Numbered from the stretch's first letter, positions 29,995-39,244 are shown. The stretch: DNA of 39,831 nt from Myxococcales bacterium (GCA_028287105.1 JAQBQH010000247.1:1-39831), one strand, 5' to 3'. The notes: generated by a model not told the origin, from the sequence alone. Numbers and translations: made by a program.

Positions 29995-32076
29995 TCAGCC
30001 GATGCCGCCGCAATGGCCCGGTTGGCTGCCGCCGCCGCCGCAGGTCTGGGGCGCCATGCATTTGCCGCAGTCGAGCACCCCGCCGCAGCCGTCGCCGGCC
30101 GGCCCGCACTCGTAGCCGAGCGCGGCACACGTCGTCGGCGTGCACGTATGGGTCTGGCCGCACTGGAACGGCGTGCCGCCGCCGCCGCACGTGTCGCCTG
30201 GCTTCTGGCACGGTCCGCAGTCGAGGAGGTGGCCGCAGCCGTCGCCCGCCGGTCCGCAGCTGTAGCCGAGCGCGGCGCACGTCGTCCCCGTACACGTCGG
30301 CGGCGGCGGCGGCGGCGGCGGGTTGATGCACGACGACAGGTCGAAGAGCATGTACTCCAGCACCTTCTCCTGATTCGTCATCACGCCCGGATCGGCGGTC
30401 GCGCAGAAGCTCGAGAAGGTGCCGCTGTTCTGGCTGTTCTGCGAGTTGACGTGGAAGTCGGCGTAGACGACGCGGCCGCACTGCATCGCCGCCGGGCTAC
30501 CGACGGGCGCGTCGAACGTGACCTCCATCGTGTTCGTCTTCGTCGACGAATAGGGGTACGTGATCCACGAGCGAACCAGCGCGCTGTTGACCGCGCCCAG
30601 GTTGTCCTTGACCTGATTGGCGATGAACGTGCCGAACGCGTAGGCGGCCTGGTCGACGTAGTTGAGCCACGTCGCCAGGTCGTAGCCGGACGTGCCCGCG
30701 GTCGACGCCTGGGCGATCGTGGACGTCACGTTGGTCTTCGAAACGCTCGGGTTGGGATCGCCGAGCCACGTCGCCACCGTCGAGAACTGGCTTTGCAAGT
30801 AGGTGTAGCTGTAGTGGCTGGCGAACACGCGTCCGCCGCTCTTGTTGATGTAGTCGGCGACGTTCTGATAGTCGGTCGCGGTCGCTTCGTTCAGATCGGT
30901 TCCGACGCAATCGAGGATGACCATGTCGTAGGCGCGGAGCTGCGACGGGCTGGTCAGCAGCGTCTCTTGATCGGGCGTGGTGGCGTCGACGTACGAGCCG
31001 CCGCCGTTCGTCGGGTTGTCGAACAGGTTCACGCGTCCGCTGCTCGTCGCGTTGGTGAACTCGGTCGTGTCGATGCCCATCTTTTGCAACGTGCACTCGA
31101 TCGAATCGTAGGCGCCGGTCACGACCGCGATCTTGGGGATGTCCGAGACGATGCCGTCGCCCTGCTTGCGTGGCAGTCGCGTGTCGTCGATGTTGGTCAG
31201 CTTGTTGTTCGTGCACGCCGTGATCGCGACCGACAGCTTGACCTCGCGGCGCCACTTGCCGAGCTGCACGACGAGCGGAATCGTGTTGGCGGCGCCGGCC
31301 GGCGTCGCCGTCAAGACGAAATGGCCGGTGTTGTCGCTGGTCGTGGACGCGACCGGCGCGCCGGACGCCGGCGTGCACTGCGTGCAGCTCGCGCCCGCGG
31401 GCAGCGCGTCGAGCGCCTTGGTCGGGATGTACACGAGCGCATGCGGCAGCGGATCGGGCGTGCCGAACGCCGGCGGCGTCGGCGCGTAGACGTAGCCTTC
31501 GATGGTCGTCGTTTGGCCGGCCGGGCAGGCCGCGGGACAGAGCGGCCCCACGCATCCGCCGCTCGATCCCGTACCGCCGCCGCAGACGCCGGGCATGCCG
31601 CCGCCGCCGCAGATGTCGCCGGGATTGGGACACGAGGTCGTGCCGGTCGGCCAGCAGTCGAGCTTGTTGCCACAGCCGTCGCCGGCGGGTCCACAGTTGA
31701 AGCCGAGCTGTGCGCAGCTCTTGGGAACGCAGGGGCCGCCGGGTCCGCCGCTCGTCGGATTGCCGCACGTGTTCAGCTTGCCGCCGCCGCCGCAGGTCTG
31801 CGGCGCCGCGCAGCTGCCGCAGTTGAGCTGTCCGCCGCAGCCGTCGCCTTGAATCCCGCAGCTCGCGCCGAGGCTCTGGCAGGTGACCATGCAGGTCGAG
31901 ACGGTCGCGAGGTCGCCGCCGGCCGAGACGGCGAAGTCGTCGCCACCGACGGGCGCGGGCGACAAGTCGCTGTTGCCGTGCGGCGGCGGATTGCCGTTCG
32001 CGGGTGACGTGACGGGCGAGCAGGCGACGAGCACTGCGGTCGACAACAGAAGCAACGCGGAGCGAAGGAGCGTCAT
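29995..32076 (-). CDS. Secreted Cys-rich repeat lipoprotein with central CarboxypepD-like and Rossmann-like regions
   Basis: 693 residues with a lipoprotein signal (MTLLRSALLLLSTAVLVAC). Two N-terminal and two C-terminal copies of a module of about 40 residues follow the pattern TCAALGY-CGPAGDGCGG-LDCG-C-APQTCGGGG. They flank a central part that begins with a carboxypeptidase-regulatory-like strand set (TIEGYVYAPTPPAFGTPDPL, VYIPTKAL). It continues with a Rossmann/ThuA-like segment (IPKIAVVTGAYDSIECTL, YDMVILDCVGTDLNEATATD, GGRVFASHYSYTYL). A Pro8 stretch joins the C-terminal modules. Such Cys modules are common in myxobacterial surface proteins and are often mislabelled in databases. Function unknown; probably an exported, disulfide-stabilised surface protein. 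Not obviously part of the RiPP locus. Confidence 0.85.
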   Translation of the reverse strand: MTLLRSALLLLSTAVLVACSPVTSPANGNPPPHGNSDLSPAPVGGDDFAVSAGGDLATVSTCMVTCQSLGASCGIQGDGCGGQLNCGSCAAPQTCGGGGKLNTCGNPTSGGPGGPCVPKSCAQLGFNCGPAGDGCGNKLDCWPTGTTSCPNPGDICGGGGMPGVCGGGTGSSGGCVGPLCPAACPAGQTTTIEGYVYAPTPPAFGTPDPLPHALVYIPTKALDALPAGASCTQCTPASGAPVASTTSDNTGHFVLTATPAGAANTIPLVVQLGKWRREVKLSVAITACTNNKLTNIDDTRLPRKQGDGIVSDIPKIAVVTGAYDSIECTLQKMGIDTTEFTNATSSGRVNLFDNPTNGGGSYVDATTPDQETLLTSPSQLRAYDMVILDCVGTDLNEATATDYQNVADYINKSGGRVFASHYSYTYLQSQFSTVATWLGDPNPSVSKTNVTSTIAQASTAGTSGYDLATWLNYVDQAAYAFGTFIANQVKDNLGAVNSALVRSWITYPYSSTKTNTMEVTFDAPVGSPAAMQCGRVVYADFHVNSQNSQNSGTFSSFCATADPGVMTNQEKVLEYMLFDLSSCINPPPPPPPPTCTGTTCAALGYSCGPAGDGCGHLLDCGPCQKPGDTCGGGGTPFQCGQTHTCTPTTCAALGYECGPAGDGCGGVLDCGKCMAPQTCGGGGSQPGHCGGIG

Positions 32077-32432
32077 GATGGGTGCACCCTTAGTAGCGTC
32101 TGCGCGCGCCGATGGGACACGAGCACGGCGGCATTACGTTCCGCTTCGTACTGCGTCCTGCGAGGGGGGACAACGGAAAACGCCTGAAGGAACGACGCGC
32201 ACCGCCGGCGATTGTTTCGATCTGGTAAAACGCGCCGCGCTCACACCTGCGCAGCTGGTGCTCGCCGGCGCCGCCGCCGCCGCGCGCGACGCCACTGGTA
32301 CAATGGATGGACCCATTCTTGGCTGACGACCGAACGCCGGAGGGCAGCCTTCCGCCGCGCCATGTTCCGCTCCGTTGCGGCGGCCCAGGGCATACGCGAC
32401 AATGGCGCAAGGCAGTTGGGGGGGCGTCGATC
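32077..32432. other. Divergent intergenic region without a supportable gene
   Basis: A 356-bp gap between the Cys-rich lipoprotein and the repeat/PDZ protein. Open frames here are short or overlap shadows with poor composition. A TACAAT hexamer at 32297-32302 is a candidate -10 for the right-hand gene but has no matching -35. A low-complexity GCC run sits around 32267-32281. Nothing else recognised. Confidence 0.6.
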
Positions 32433-35285
32433 ATGAAGGCGACGAAGACGTTGGCGGCGGTGGTGATCGTGCTCCTGGTCGTGCTCGGGAGCCTGAGACT
32501 CTGGCATCGCTCACGACCGGCGGGGGAGGTCACGCGCGCACGGCCGGGCGCCGCGTGGCGAATGCCCGGCGGCATCGGTGCGACGAACGCCGCTGCACCG
32601 ACGGTTGCGGGGATCGCCGTGCCGCCGTGGTTCGGCCAGCGCGGCGCGCCCATCCGCCACATCGCCGGACGCGTCACCTTCGCCGGCGAGCCGGTCGCCG
32701 GCGCCACCGTCGAGCTCGCCAGCGATTTGTCGGATGCCGGCTTGATCCCGGCGGCGAAACGCCGCACCGGGCCCGACGGCCGCTTCGACTTCGGGACGCA
32801 GCCGCCGGCAAGGTTCAGCGTCGCCGCGAGCGCCGAGGCCCACGGGCCGGCGATCGTCGAGGCGGATACGCGCGATCCGACGAGCGCGACGGATCGACTC
32901 GAATTGCGCCTCAGCAGCTGTGCGTCGTCGCTGTTCGGCCACGTCAACGACGCGTCGGGCGGCCCAATCGCCTCCGCGCAGGTGTGCGCGGCGCCACCGC
33001 GCGCCACCGCGTGCGTCAGCGCCGACGCCGCCGGCGCGTACGCGGTCTGCCTCAGCCCGCGACAAGAGTTCGTCACGGTCGCGGCGCCGGGGTACGGCGG
33101 CATCTACGATCGCGTCCAGTTCACGGGGCGGCGCGTGCAGCGCGACTACTCGCTCACGCCCGAGGCCACCATCGTCGGGCGCGTGGTCCGCGCCGACACC
33201 AACGCGGCGGTCGCGGGCGCGAGCGTGCGCGTCGAGTCGATCGCCGCCCAGCAGCGCTTCGCCGCGCCGGGCGCCACCGCGACCGATGCAGAGGGCAAAT
33301 TCAGCATCGGCCGGCTCGCGCCAGGACGGCAGCGGCTGATCGCGTTCGCTGATGGACTGGCGACCAGCGCCGGCGTCGACGTCAACGTCGAGGCCGGCAG
33401 GTCGAGCGGCGAGGTGCTGCTGCGGCTACGCCCCGCGTCGCGCCTCAGCGGCGTCGTCACCGACGGACGGGATCCGATCGTGGGCGCCACCGTTTCGCTT
33501 GGCGGCGGCGCGGGCGCGGCCGCTCCGGTCGACGCCGTCACGCAGTCGGACGGCAGCTTCGTGATCGATCCCGCTCCGCGCGGGCGCATGCCCATCACCG
33601 TGGGCAACTACGACGTGCAGGAGCCGAAGATCGTGACGATCGATCGGCCGAGCGTCGACGGCGTGCGGCTGCTCGTCACCAGCATGGGGTCGATTGCAGG
33701 TCACGTGACGATGGGCGGTAAGCCCCTCAACGGCGCGCGCGTGATGTGTGGCCGCGTCGAGCCAGTCTACGCCGACAATGACGGCGCCTACCTCATTCGC
33801 GGGCTGGCACCCGATCGCTATCGCGTCTCCGGCGACAAGGCGGATACGGGCACCTTCGGTTTCGCCCCCGACGTCACGCTCGCCAAGGGCGAACATCGCA
33901 CCGGCGTCGACATCGACGTCAAGTACAACGGTATGATCTCGGGCCTCGTCGTCGAACCGAACGGCAAGCCCGTTGCCGGCGTCATGGTCGTCTTCGACTC
34001 CGTGCACATTGACGATCACGGCCAGGACGTCACGGCGTCCGACGGGACGTTTCGCGTGAACAACCTCCTCGGCGGCGATGACTACCGTCCCTCGGTTCGC
34101 ACCAACGCGCGCAACTGGGGTCGGATCCGCCTCGCGGACGGCGAAGGGCAGCCGGTCAACGTCAAGGACGGGACGACCGAGGTGACCGGCATTCGCCTCG
34201 TCGTGCAGCGCGATCACCTCGGCATCAGCGGCTCCACGGTAGACGGCGATGGGCAGCCGGTGAGCGACGTGCGCGTCGATGCCTATCGCGCCGACGGGGA
34301 CAACCCGGCGCTGTTCAACGATTGGGTCGATCACCCGAACGCCATCTCCGGCGCCGACGGCCGCTTCGCCATCGCCGACCTCGACGCCGGCAGCTTCGTA
34401 GTGCACGCGCGCGCCGGCGACGGGTCGGAAGGGGTCGTGCGTGGGGTCACCTCCGGGCAGAAGAATGTCGTCATCAAGCTGGAGCGCGCCGGCGGCATCG
34501 ATGGCACGCTCGTCGGCTTCACGTCGCAGCCCGGGGTCGAGGCGATGCGCCAGATTCCGGGCGCCTTTTCGCCGCCGCTGTACGCCACCGTCGACGGCAA
34601 TACCTTCCACTTTCGCGGGTTGAATCCGGGCGCCTATCAGATCGCTGCCATCGGAGCCGATACCGACGCGCAGATGGTGGACGTCGCGCCCGGGCAGATT
34701 GCGACGGTAACCCTCAAGAGCCGCGGAACTTCCACGATACGCGGACACGTCGTGCTGTGGCCGAAGGGCACGCCCGTGGCAGGCCTGCGCTGCATCGCCG
34801 GCCTGCGCACGACGCCGGCGATGCCCATGTGGATTGACTCGATCTTCGCCTTCAGCGACGACAGCGGCGCGTTCGAGCTGGACGACGCGCCCGCCGGCGC
34901 CGTCGCTGTCACCTGCTTCGGCACGGGACCGTCATACTCGAACGGGCGCGCGGAGCTGACGGTAGCCCCTCGGCAAGAGGCGACCTGCGAGGTGCCCGTG
35001 GTGAGGATTCCGCCGGATGTTTCGTTCGCGTCGCTTGGCGCGCAGATCCAGCCGGGTCCGATGCCGGCGCGCTTCATGAGCGTCGTGCCGCATGGGCCGG
35101 CGGACCGCGCCGGCGTGCGGGTCGGCGACGTCATCGCCGCGGTCGACGGCGCCAGCGTTCTCAAGCTGACCCCGATGGCGGTTCAGATTGTAACGATGAT
35201 ACGTACCGTCGGCAGCATCGTGCATCTCGGGCTGACCCGCGGCAACCAGACGGTCAACGCCGACGTCACCGTCGCGGCGCAGTAG
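32433..35285 (+). CDS. Membrane-anchored carboxypeptidase-regulatory-repeat protein with C-terminal PDZ domain
   Basis: 950 residues from ATG 32433, chosen because it directly precedes a membrane anchor (MKATKTLAAVVIVLLVVLGS). About nine Ig-like CarboxypepD_reg units follow; examples are IAGRVTFAGEPVAGATVEL, IVGRVVRADTNAAVAGASV, ISGLVVEPNGKPVAGVMVVF and IRGHVVLWPKGTPVAGLRC. The last 90 residues are a PDZ domain (GPADRAGVRVGDVIAAVDGA). It is an extracytoplasmic scaffold or adhesin-like protein; no catalytic domain is visible. PDZ domains usually bind C-terminal peptides, so it could recruit another envelope protein. It stands alone between oppositely oriented genes. Confidence 0.88.
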   Translation: MKATKTLAAVVIVLLVVLGSLRLWHRSRPAGEVTRARPGAAWRMPGGIGATNAAAPTVAGIAVPPWFGQRGAPIRHIAGRVTFAGEPVAGATVELASDLSDAGLIPAAKRRTGPDGRFDFGTQPPARFSVAASAEAHGPAIVEADTRDPTSATDRLELRLSSCASSLFGHVNDASGGPIASAQVCAAPPRATACVSADAAGAYAVCLSPRQEFVTVAAPGYGGIYDRVQFTGRRVQRDYSLTPEATIVGRVVRADTNAAVAGASVRVESIAAQQRFAAPGATATDAEGKFSIGRLAPGRQRLIAFADGLATSAGVDVNVEAGRSSGEVLLRLRPASRLSGVVTDGRDPIVGATVSLGGGAGAAAPVDAVTQSDGSFVIDPAPRGRMPITVGNYDVQEPKIVTIDRPSVDGVRLLVTSMGSIAGHVTMGGKPLNGARVMCGRVEPVYADNDGAYLIRGLAPDRYRVSGDKADTGTFGFAPDVTLAKGEHRTGVDIDVKYNGMISGLVVEPNGKPVAGVMVVFDSVHIDDHGQDVTASDGTFRVNNLLGGDDYRPSVRTNARNWGRIRLADGEGQPVNVKDGTTEVTGIRLVVQRDHLGISGSTVDGDGQPVSDVRVDAYRADGDNPALFNDWVDHPNAISGADGRFAIADLDAGSFVVHARAGDGSEGVVRGVTSGQKNVVIKLERAGGIDGTLVGFTSQPGVEAMRQIPGAFSPPLYATVDGNTFHFRGLNPGAYQIAAIGADTDAQMVDVAPGQIATVTLKSRGTSTIRGHVVLWPKGTPVAGLRCIAGLRTTPAMPMWIDSIFAFSDDSGAFELDDAPAGAVAVTCFGTGPSYSNGRAELTVAPRQEATCEVPVVRIPPDVSFASLGAQIQPGPMPARFMSVVPHGPADRAGVRVGDVIAAVDGASVLKLTPMAVQIVTMIRTVGSIVHLGLTRGNQTVNADVTVAAQ

Positions 35286-35288
35286 CCC

Positions 35289-36065
35289 TCATTGGCAGAA
35301 ACCGCCGCCGTTCGACAGATTCGAATAGGCCTGGCAGGTCACCGAGACGGTACCACCGTCGGTCGCAGGCGGCTGCGTGCACGCGTGCGTGTTGTCGCAC
35401 GCCTGAGCGCACCAGTTGTTTCCGAAATCGCAAGCCAGTCCGCTGCCGCAGTCGCTGTCCTGATTGCAGTTGGCGTACAGAGCGCCGGTGCCGGTCTTCT
35501 TGCAAACGAAGAAACCGACCGACATCTGCTGCGTCGAGGAGATATCGTCGAACGGAACCGAGCAGTCGTTGTTCGCCCCGCAGTCGGCACTGAATTCGTT
35601 GCAGGTCGATAAGCACAATCCCCATTTGCGCGTATAGACGACGCCGCATTTTTGATTACCACCGCAGCCGCCGTCCGCGGTGCAGACCTTGCGACAGAGA
35701 TTTACGGAGCCGGCGCCGTCGTTGTCGCAGATGGTGCCGGCGACGCAGTTATCGTTGAGGGTGTTGCCGCCGCCGGCTGCGGGTGTACACGGCTGTCCTT
35801 CGGCGGCGGTGCCGTTGGCGACGCACGTGCCCGTGAGCTGATTGCCCATCGCCGCCGGTATGCACTTCTGGCCGGTACCGCATCCGGTCTGTGCCGCGAC
35901 ATCACAGCCCGACGCGGTAGCTGCGCTCATGTCGCCGGCGGCCGCGGTCGCCATGTCGGTCGACGAGACGCCTTGATCGGAGTTGCTACCTTGATTGCCG
36001 TTGCCGTTGCCGTTACCGCAACCCAGCTCGAAGAGCGCCACGAAAACTAAAATGGAGATTCGCAT
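35289..36065 (-). CDS. Cys-rich lipoprotein, function unknown
   Basis: 258 residues. The start is a lipoprotein signal (MRISILVFVALFELGC), then a low-complexity Asn/Gly/Asp linker (GNGNGNGNQGSNSDQG). About twenty cysteines follow in patterns such as CGTGQKC, CVAGTICDNDG, CNQDSDCGSGLACD and CAQACDNTHAC. The style is the exported EGF/dickkopf-like Cys-rich type common in Myxococcota. It ends two bases from the converging repeat/PDZ gene. No enzymatic motif was seen. Its upstream region (36066-36303) holds a 10-bp direct repeat and no gene. Confidence 0.82.
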   Translation of the reverse strand: MRISILVFVALFELGCGNGNGNGNQGSNSDQGVSSTDMATAAAGDMSAATASGCDVAAQTGCGTGQKCIPAAMGNQLTGTCVANGTAAEGQPCTPAAGGGNTLNDNCVAGTICDNDGAGSVNLCRKVCTADGGCGGNQKCGVVYTRKWGLCLSTCNEFSADCGANNDCSVPFDDISSTQQMSVGFFVCKKTGTGALYANCNQDSDCGSGLACDFGNNWCAQACDNTHACTQPPATDGGTVSVTCQAYSNLSNGGGFCQ

Positions 36066-36249
36066 GCGACGCGCGGGAGCAAATCGTGTGCCTCAGAGCG
36101 GCGTGGTCGTGGGCCTGGACAAGTCGTTGTCTTCGATGGCATGCGCACGGGAGTGGGCGAGAATGGGACCCAATGCTCCAGGTCGTGTTGCCTCGCAAGC
36201 GGGGCGCAATTTCCAGGGGGATTTTTGCCTCAGCGACGCGATTTCAGGT

Positions 36250-36273
36250 TGAACACGACAAACTGAACACAAC
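36250..36273. repeat. Short direct repeat TGAACACrAC, 14-bp period
   Basis: TGAACACGAC (36250-36259) and TGAACACAAC (36264-36273) are spaced 14 bp apart. They lie in the 238-bp gap upstream of the Cys-rich lipoprotein. Possible operator half-sites; weak evidence. Confidence 0.3.
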
Positions 36274-36303
36274 TTCGTCACGCACACCGCGAGCGCCGGC
36301 AGC

Positions 36304-36834
36304 TCAACGGACGACGCTCGGCCGCGTTGCCGTGTGCGCAGCGCCGGATGGCTCGCGTAAGCCAGCGAGGTATTGGTCGGTATGGATGTGCTCACGCGCG
36401 ATCGCCACCGCCGGCTGCTCGGTGCCGAAGCGCACCGCGAACCCGATATAGTCATTCCACGCGGCGATCGAAGCCTGCGCGTCGCCGATCGCCTCTTGCG
36501 CCAGCGCCCTGCCATACAGGCAATTGGCGACGTTGTGCTCGTTCCCACGGCCCGAGCCCGCCGTCTCGAACAGCCGTTTCGCCTCCGCATACTCGGAGAC
36601 CGCCTCGCCGCTCCGACCGGTATCTCGGAGCACGGAGGCGAGGTTGAAGTGTCCCCACGGGTCGCTCGGTGCGTCGACGAGCGCCTGACGCAGCAGCGGC
36701 TCGGCGGCCGGATACTCGCCGCGCACGATCTTCTCGGCGGCGCGGTTGATTTCCTCCTGGCCCTTTGGCAGTCGGGCTTGCGCGGACGCGCCCGCTGGGA
36801 GAGCGAGCGCAATGATCACAATTCCCATCCGCAT
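36304..36834 (-). CDS. Exported TPR-repeat protein
   Basis: 176 residues with a signal peptide (MRMGIVIIALALPAGASAQA). Two to three TPR helix pairs follow (RGEYPAAEPLLRQALVDAPS; PWGHFNLASVLRDTGRSGEA; LYGRALAQEAIGDAQASIAA). A very good ribosome site GGAGGTG sits six bases before ATG 36834. TPR proteins mediate protein contacts; no specific partner can be named. It lies 90 bp downstream of the beta-propeller lipoprotein on the same strand. Confidence 0.85.
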   Translation of the reverse strand: MRMGIVIIALALPAGASAQARLPKGQEEINRAAEKIVRGEYPAAEPLLRQALVDAPSDPWGHFNLASVLRDTGRSGEAVSEYAEAKRLFETAGSGRGNEHNVANCLYGRALAQEAIGDAQASIAAWNDYIGFAVRFGTEQPAVAIAREHIHTDQYLAGLREPSGAAHTATRPSVVR

Positions 36835-36924
36835 ACTTCACCTCCACTGGAGAAGTGTAGAGCGTGGACCGCGGGTGCCAGCCCCGGAATGCACGGCGAT
36901 GCGACTAATCGTCGGGCGACGCTG

Positions 36925-37866
36925 TCAGCGGCTCAGTCGGTAGATCGCGAAGCGCGTCCCGTCGAGCTGGTGATAGTACAGTCCGTGCTCGTCGATGGTC
37001 AGCGTGGGTGCCTCGGCGAAGGCGGTGATGGCGTCGAGCTTGCGCGGCGCGGAAAACGGCGCGTCGACACGATCGCGTGTGGCGACGTAGATGGCCGGCA
37101 CGCCCCCGTCGAGGCGCGTGTAGTAGAGCTCGAGCAGCGACGCCGAGAAGACGGGCGCGTACTGGACGGTCGCGTCGTGGTTGAGCGCCGCGAGCGTCAC
37201 GTCGCTCGTCGGCACGCGTGCGAAGTCGCCCGACGCGTCGCGCGCGGCCAGGCCGAGTGTCGCCGACGTGAGCATGCCGGTCGAGTAGTCGCCTTCCGCG
37301 AAGGCGAGCGTGGCGCCGTCGGCGCTGACGGCGTCGTCGAAGATGACGTGGCCTGCCGCCGATGAAGGCAAGCCGGCGACGGGGAGGACACCGCCCAGCG
37401 TGCCGCTGTCGCCGGACCAGGCGCCGCGATAGAGCGTGACCCGCGTGGCGGCGTAGGCGCGCGTGCTGATGAAGTAGAAGTTGCCGGCGTTGTCCTCGGA
37501 GGCGACGGCGTCGAGCGCGTTGGAGTTGGCGGCGTCGATCGGGCCGCGATAGTCGAAGGTCAGGTCGTCGACGCGCTCGGCGTAGTGCAGGTTGGTGTCG
37601 ACGCCGGGGTCGTTCGAGCTGTTGAAGAAGAGAAAGCGCCCGTCGCGGCTGAGGAACGGCTCCATCGCCGTGTCGGTCCAGCCATTGATGGTGACGCGCG
37701 TCGGGTTGGCGAACGGCGTCAGGTTGGCGCCGCCGCCGCCACCATCGCCGCCACCGGCGCCGCCGTCGCTCATCGCGATCGGCTTCGACGCGCAGCCGCA
37801 CAGAAGGAGCATGAGAGCAGCGCGGCGCGTCCACTGCGTTGCAATCCCAGTGCGGAACGCACGCAT
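36925..37866 (-). CDS. Beta-propeller (PD40/TolB-like) lipoprotein
   Basis: 313 residues from ATG 37866 (a GTG at 37884 would add six). A twin-Arg-containing lipoprotein signal ends LLLCGC. A Gly/Asp-rich linker follows, then beta-propeller strands of the PD40 kind: MEPFLSRDGRFLFFNSSNDP, DAVSADGATLAFAEGDYS, APVFSASLLELYYTRLDGG and APTLTIDEHGLYYHQLDGT. Such proteins resemble the TolB propeller but no partner is visible. It is divergent from the PadR-type operon. Confidence 0.85.
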   Translation of the reverse strand: MRAFRTGIATQWTRRAALMLLLCGCASKPIAMSDGGAGGGDGGGGGANLTPFANPTRVTINGWTDTAMEPFLSRDGRFLFFNSSNDPGVDTNLHYAERVDDLTFDYRGPIDAANSNALDAVASEDNAGNFYFISTRAYAATRVTLYRGAWSGDSGTLGGVLPVAGLPSSAAGHVIFDDAVSADGATLAFAEGDYSTGMLTSATLGLAARDASGDFARVPTSDVTLAALNHDATVQYAPVFSASLLELYYTRLDGGVPAIYVATRDRVDAPFSAPRKLDAITAFAEAPTLTIDEHGLYYHQLDGTRFAIYRLSR

Positions 37867-37981
37867 CGCAGAATCAGGATACACGATCGCCAGCGTCCGA
37901 CGTTCGCGGTGGCCGGACGGGGCAGCATTGTCGCGTGCAACGCCGTGGTGCCAGAGGCCGCCCGAGGTCGCCGCGCCGGGC

Positions 37982-38020
37982 TTGACTATACCTCGACGTC
38001 CGATGTATCATGTGGACATG
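37982..38020 (+). promoter_or_regulatory. Leaderless sigma-70-type promoter with PadR-like operator
   Basis: TTGACT at 37982-37987 and TATCAT at 38006-38011 are 18 bp apart. The expected transcript start seven bases on falls on ATG 38018, so the mRNA would be leaderless. A 12-bp inverted repeat CATGT-GG-ACATG (38009-38020) overlaps the -10 and the start codon and contains the ATGT/ACAT half-sites typical of PadR operators. The downstream gene pair encodes a PadR protein, so autorepression is expected. Confidence 0.6.
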
Positions 38021-38701
38021 TTCAAATCGAAGCAGGAGCTTCGCGACTTCGTAGCCGGACTTCGCATTCCTGAATCGCGCAGAACGTTGGTGGAGCTCGA
38101 GCTCCTCGATCATCTGGAGAGCCGCATCGCGGTGCGGCTCGCAGCCGGCGACGGCCAGATGGAGGCCGAGCAGAACGCGTTCGCCGCGCTCGGAGATCCG
38201 GAAGCGCTTCGCTCCGCGCTCGAACGGGTCGAGCCCGCCTTCGAGATCGATCCGGTCGGGGCCAGCGCGAGGGGGTTGGCGTCCGCTGTTGGTGCGTCGA
38301 TCGTCTTCGCGATCGCGGGTGCGCTGTTTCCTCGAGGCGACGGACTGGCCGCCAATCTCGCCTTCGCATCGACGACGGCCCTCTGCGGCCTCTTCGTGAT
38401 CTGGATCGTCGCGCCGCGCGGAATCGGCGCCGCGTTGCGGTCGGGGGCGCGGGCCTCGATCGAGCCGCGTGCGCGTCGGACCGCGAGACAGCGCGCGGTG
38501 AAGGGATACGTCGGGAGCATGATCCTCGTCAGTCTCGCCGTCTGGGCCGCCTGGCTCTTCGTCGACCTCCCCGAGAGGGTCCGCGATGATCTCCTGTGGC
38601 CGGCCAGCCTTCTCTGGCTCGCCTACGGATCGTATGGGCTCTACGTGATGCGGGCCGCGCGCAAAGAAAGAGCGCTCGTCCGAGCAGCTCATGGCGCGTG
38701 A
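38018..38701 (+). CDS. Integral membrane protein paired with PadR regulator
   Basis: 227 residues. The cytoplasmic N-terminus (about 1-80) is a helical HAAS/DUF1700-like signalling segment (LELLDHLESRIAVRLAAGDG, EAEQNAFAALGDPEALRSAL). It precedes four hydrophobic helices (GLASAVGASIVFAIAGALF; STTALCGLFVIWIVAP; GYVGSMILVSLAVWAAWLFV; LLWPASLLWLAYGSYGLYVM). This type of membrane protein is commonly encoded next to PadR regulators. ATG 38018 was chosen over ATG 38003 because the promoter -10 covers the latter. It overlaps the PadR gene by 11 nt. Confidence 0.8.
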   Translation: MFKSKQELRDFVAGLRIPESRRTLVELELLDHLESRIAVRLAAGDGQMEAEQNAFAALGDPEALRSALERVEPAFEIDPVGASARGLASAVGASIVFAIAGALFPRGDGLAANLAFASTTALCGLFVIWIVAPRGIGAALRSGARASIEPRARRTARQRAVKGYVGSMILVSLAVWAAWLFVDLPERVRDDLLWPASLLWLAYGSYGLYVMRAARKERALVRAAHGA

Positions 38702-39059
38702 GACCAGCTCGTCGAAGGGCGAGATCCCCAAAGGAGCGCTGCGCGCGATCGTGCTCTCGCTGCTCTCCGACGAGCCGAGCCACGGCTACGGTCTTTGTCA
38801 GACGCTCGCCGGTAGGACCCGATCCGCGTTCGAGCTCAGCGAGGGTACGCTCTACCCCCTCCTTCACGAGTTGGAGCTCGAGGGTCTCGTCGAAGCGAAG
38901 GACGGCGTCTCGGAGACAGGCCGAAAGCGTCGCATCTATCATCTCACGCGCGCCGGGCGCCGGGAGACCGAGAGCTGGCGCAAGCATTGGCTCGCGACCG
39001 CGGAGCTGATCACCGAGCTGCTGATACCTGACGCTCCGGCGCGCACCCGCTCTCGGTAA
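38691..39059 (+). CDS. PadR-family transcriptional regulator
   Basis: 122 residues. A winged helix of the PadR type is clear: LRAIVLSLLSDEPSHGYGL, FELSEGTLYPLLHELELEGL and GRKRRIYHLTRAGRRE. The family usually represses its own operon and responds to small molecules. It is translated from within the end of the membrane protein gene. The probable operator is the CATGT-GG-ACATG palindrome at 38009-38020. Confidence 0.93.
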   Translation: MARETSSSKGEIPKGALRAIVLSLLSDEPSHGYGLCQTLAGRTRSAFELSEGTLYPLLHELELEGLVEAKDGVSETGRKRRIYHLTRAGRRETESWRKHWLATAELITELLIPDAPARTRSR

Positions 39060-39244
39060 CGGCCGTATCACGTCCGCCTGCGAGGCTTTTGAGCAGCCGA
39101 CTCGATCTCAGCGGAACAGCGACGGGTTTCGCGAATGACGGGCTGCGTGAGGACAATTGACTGCACACTCGATTGGTCGATCCGAGCGTGTATTTATGGT
39201 CATTTTAACGTTTCATCCTCGCGCGCGATTGGTACGCTTCACCC

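Noticed and set aside
29995-32076. Tryptophan synthase alpha-chain label often attached to similar Cys-rich proteins
   Set aside because: No TIM-barrel or TrpA motif is present; the protein is a Cys-rich lipoprotein.
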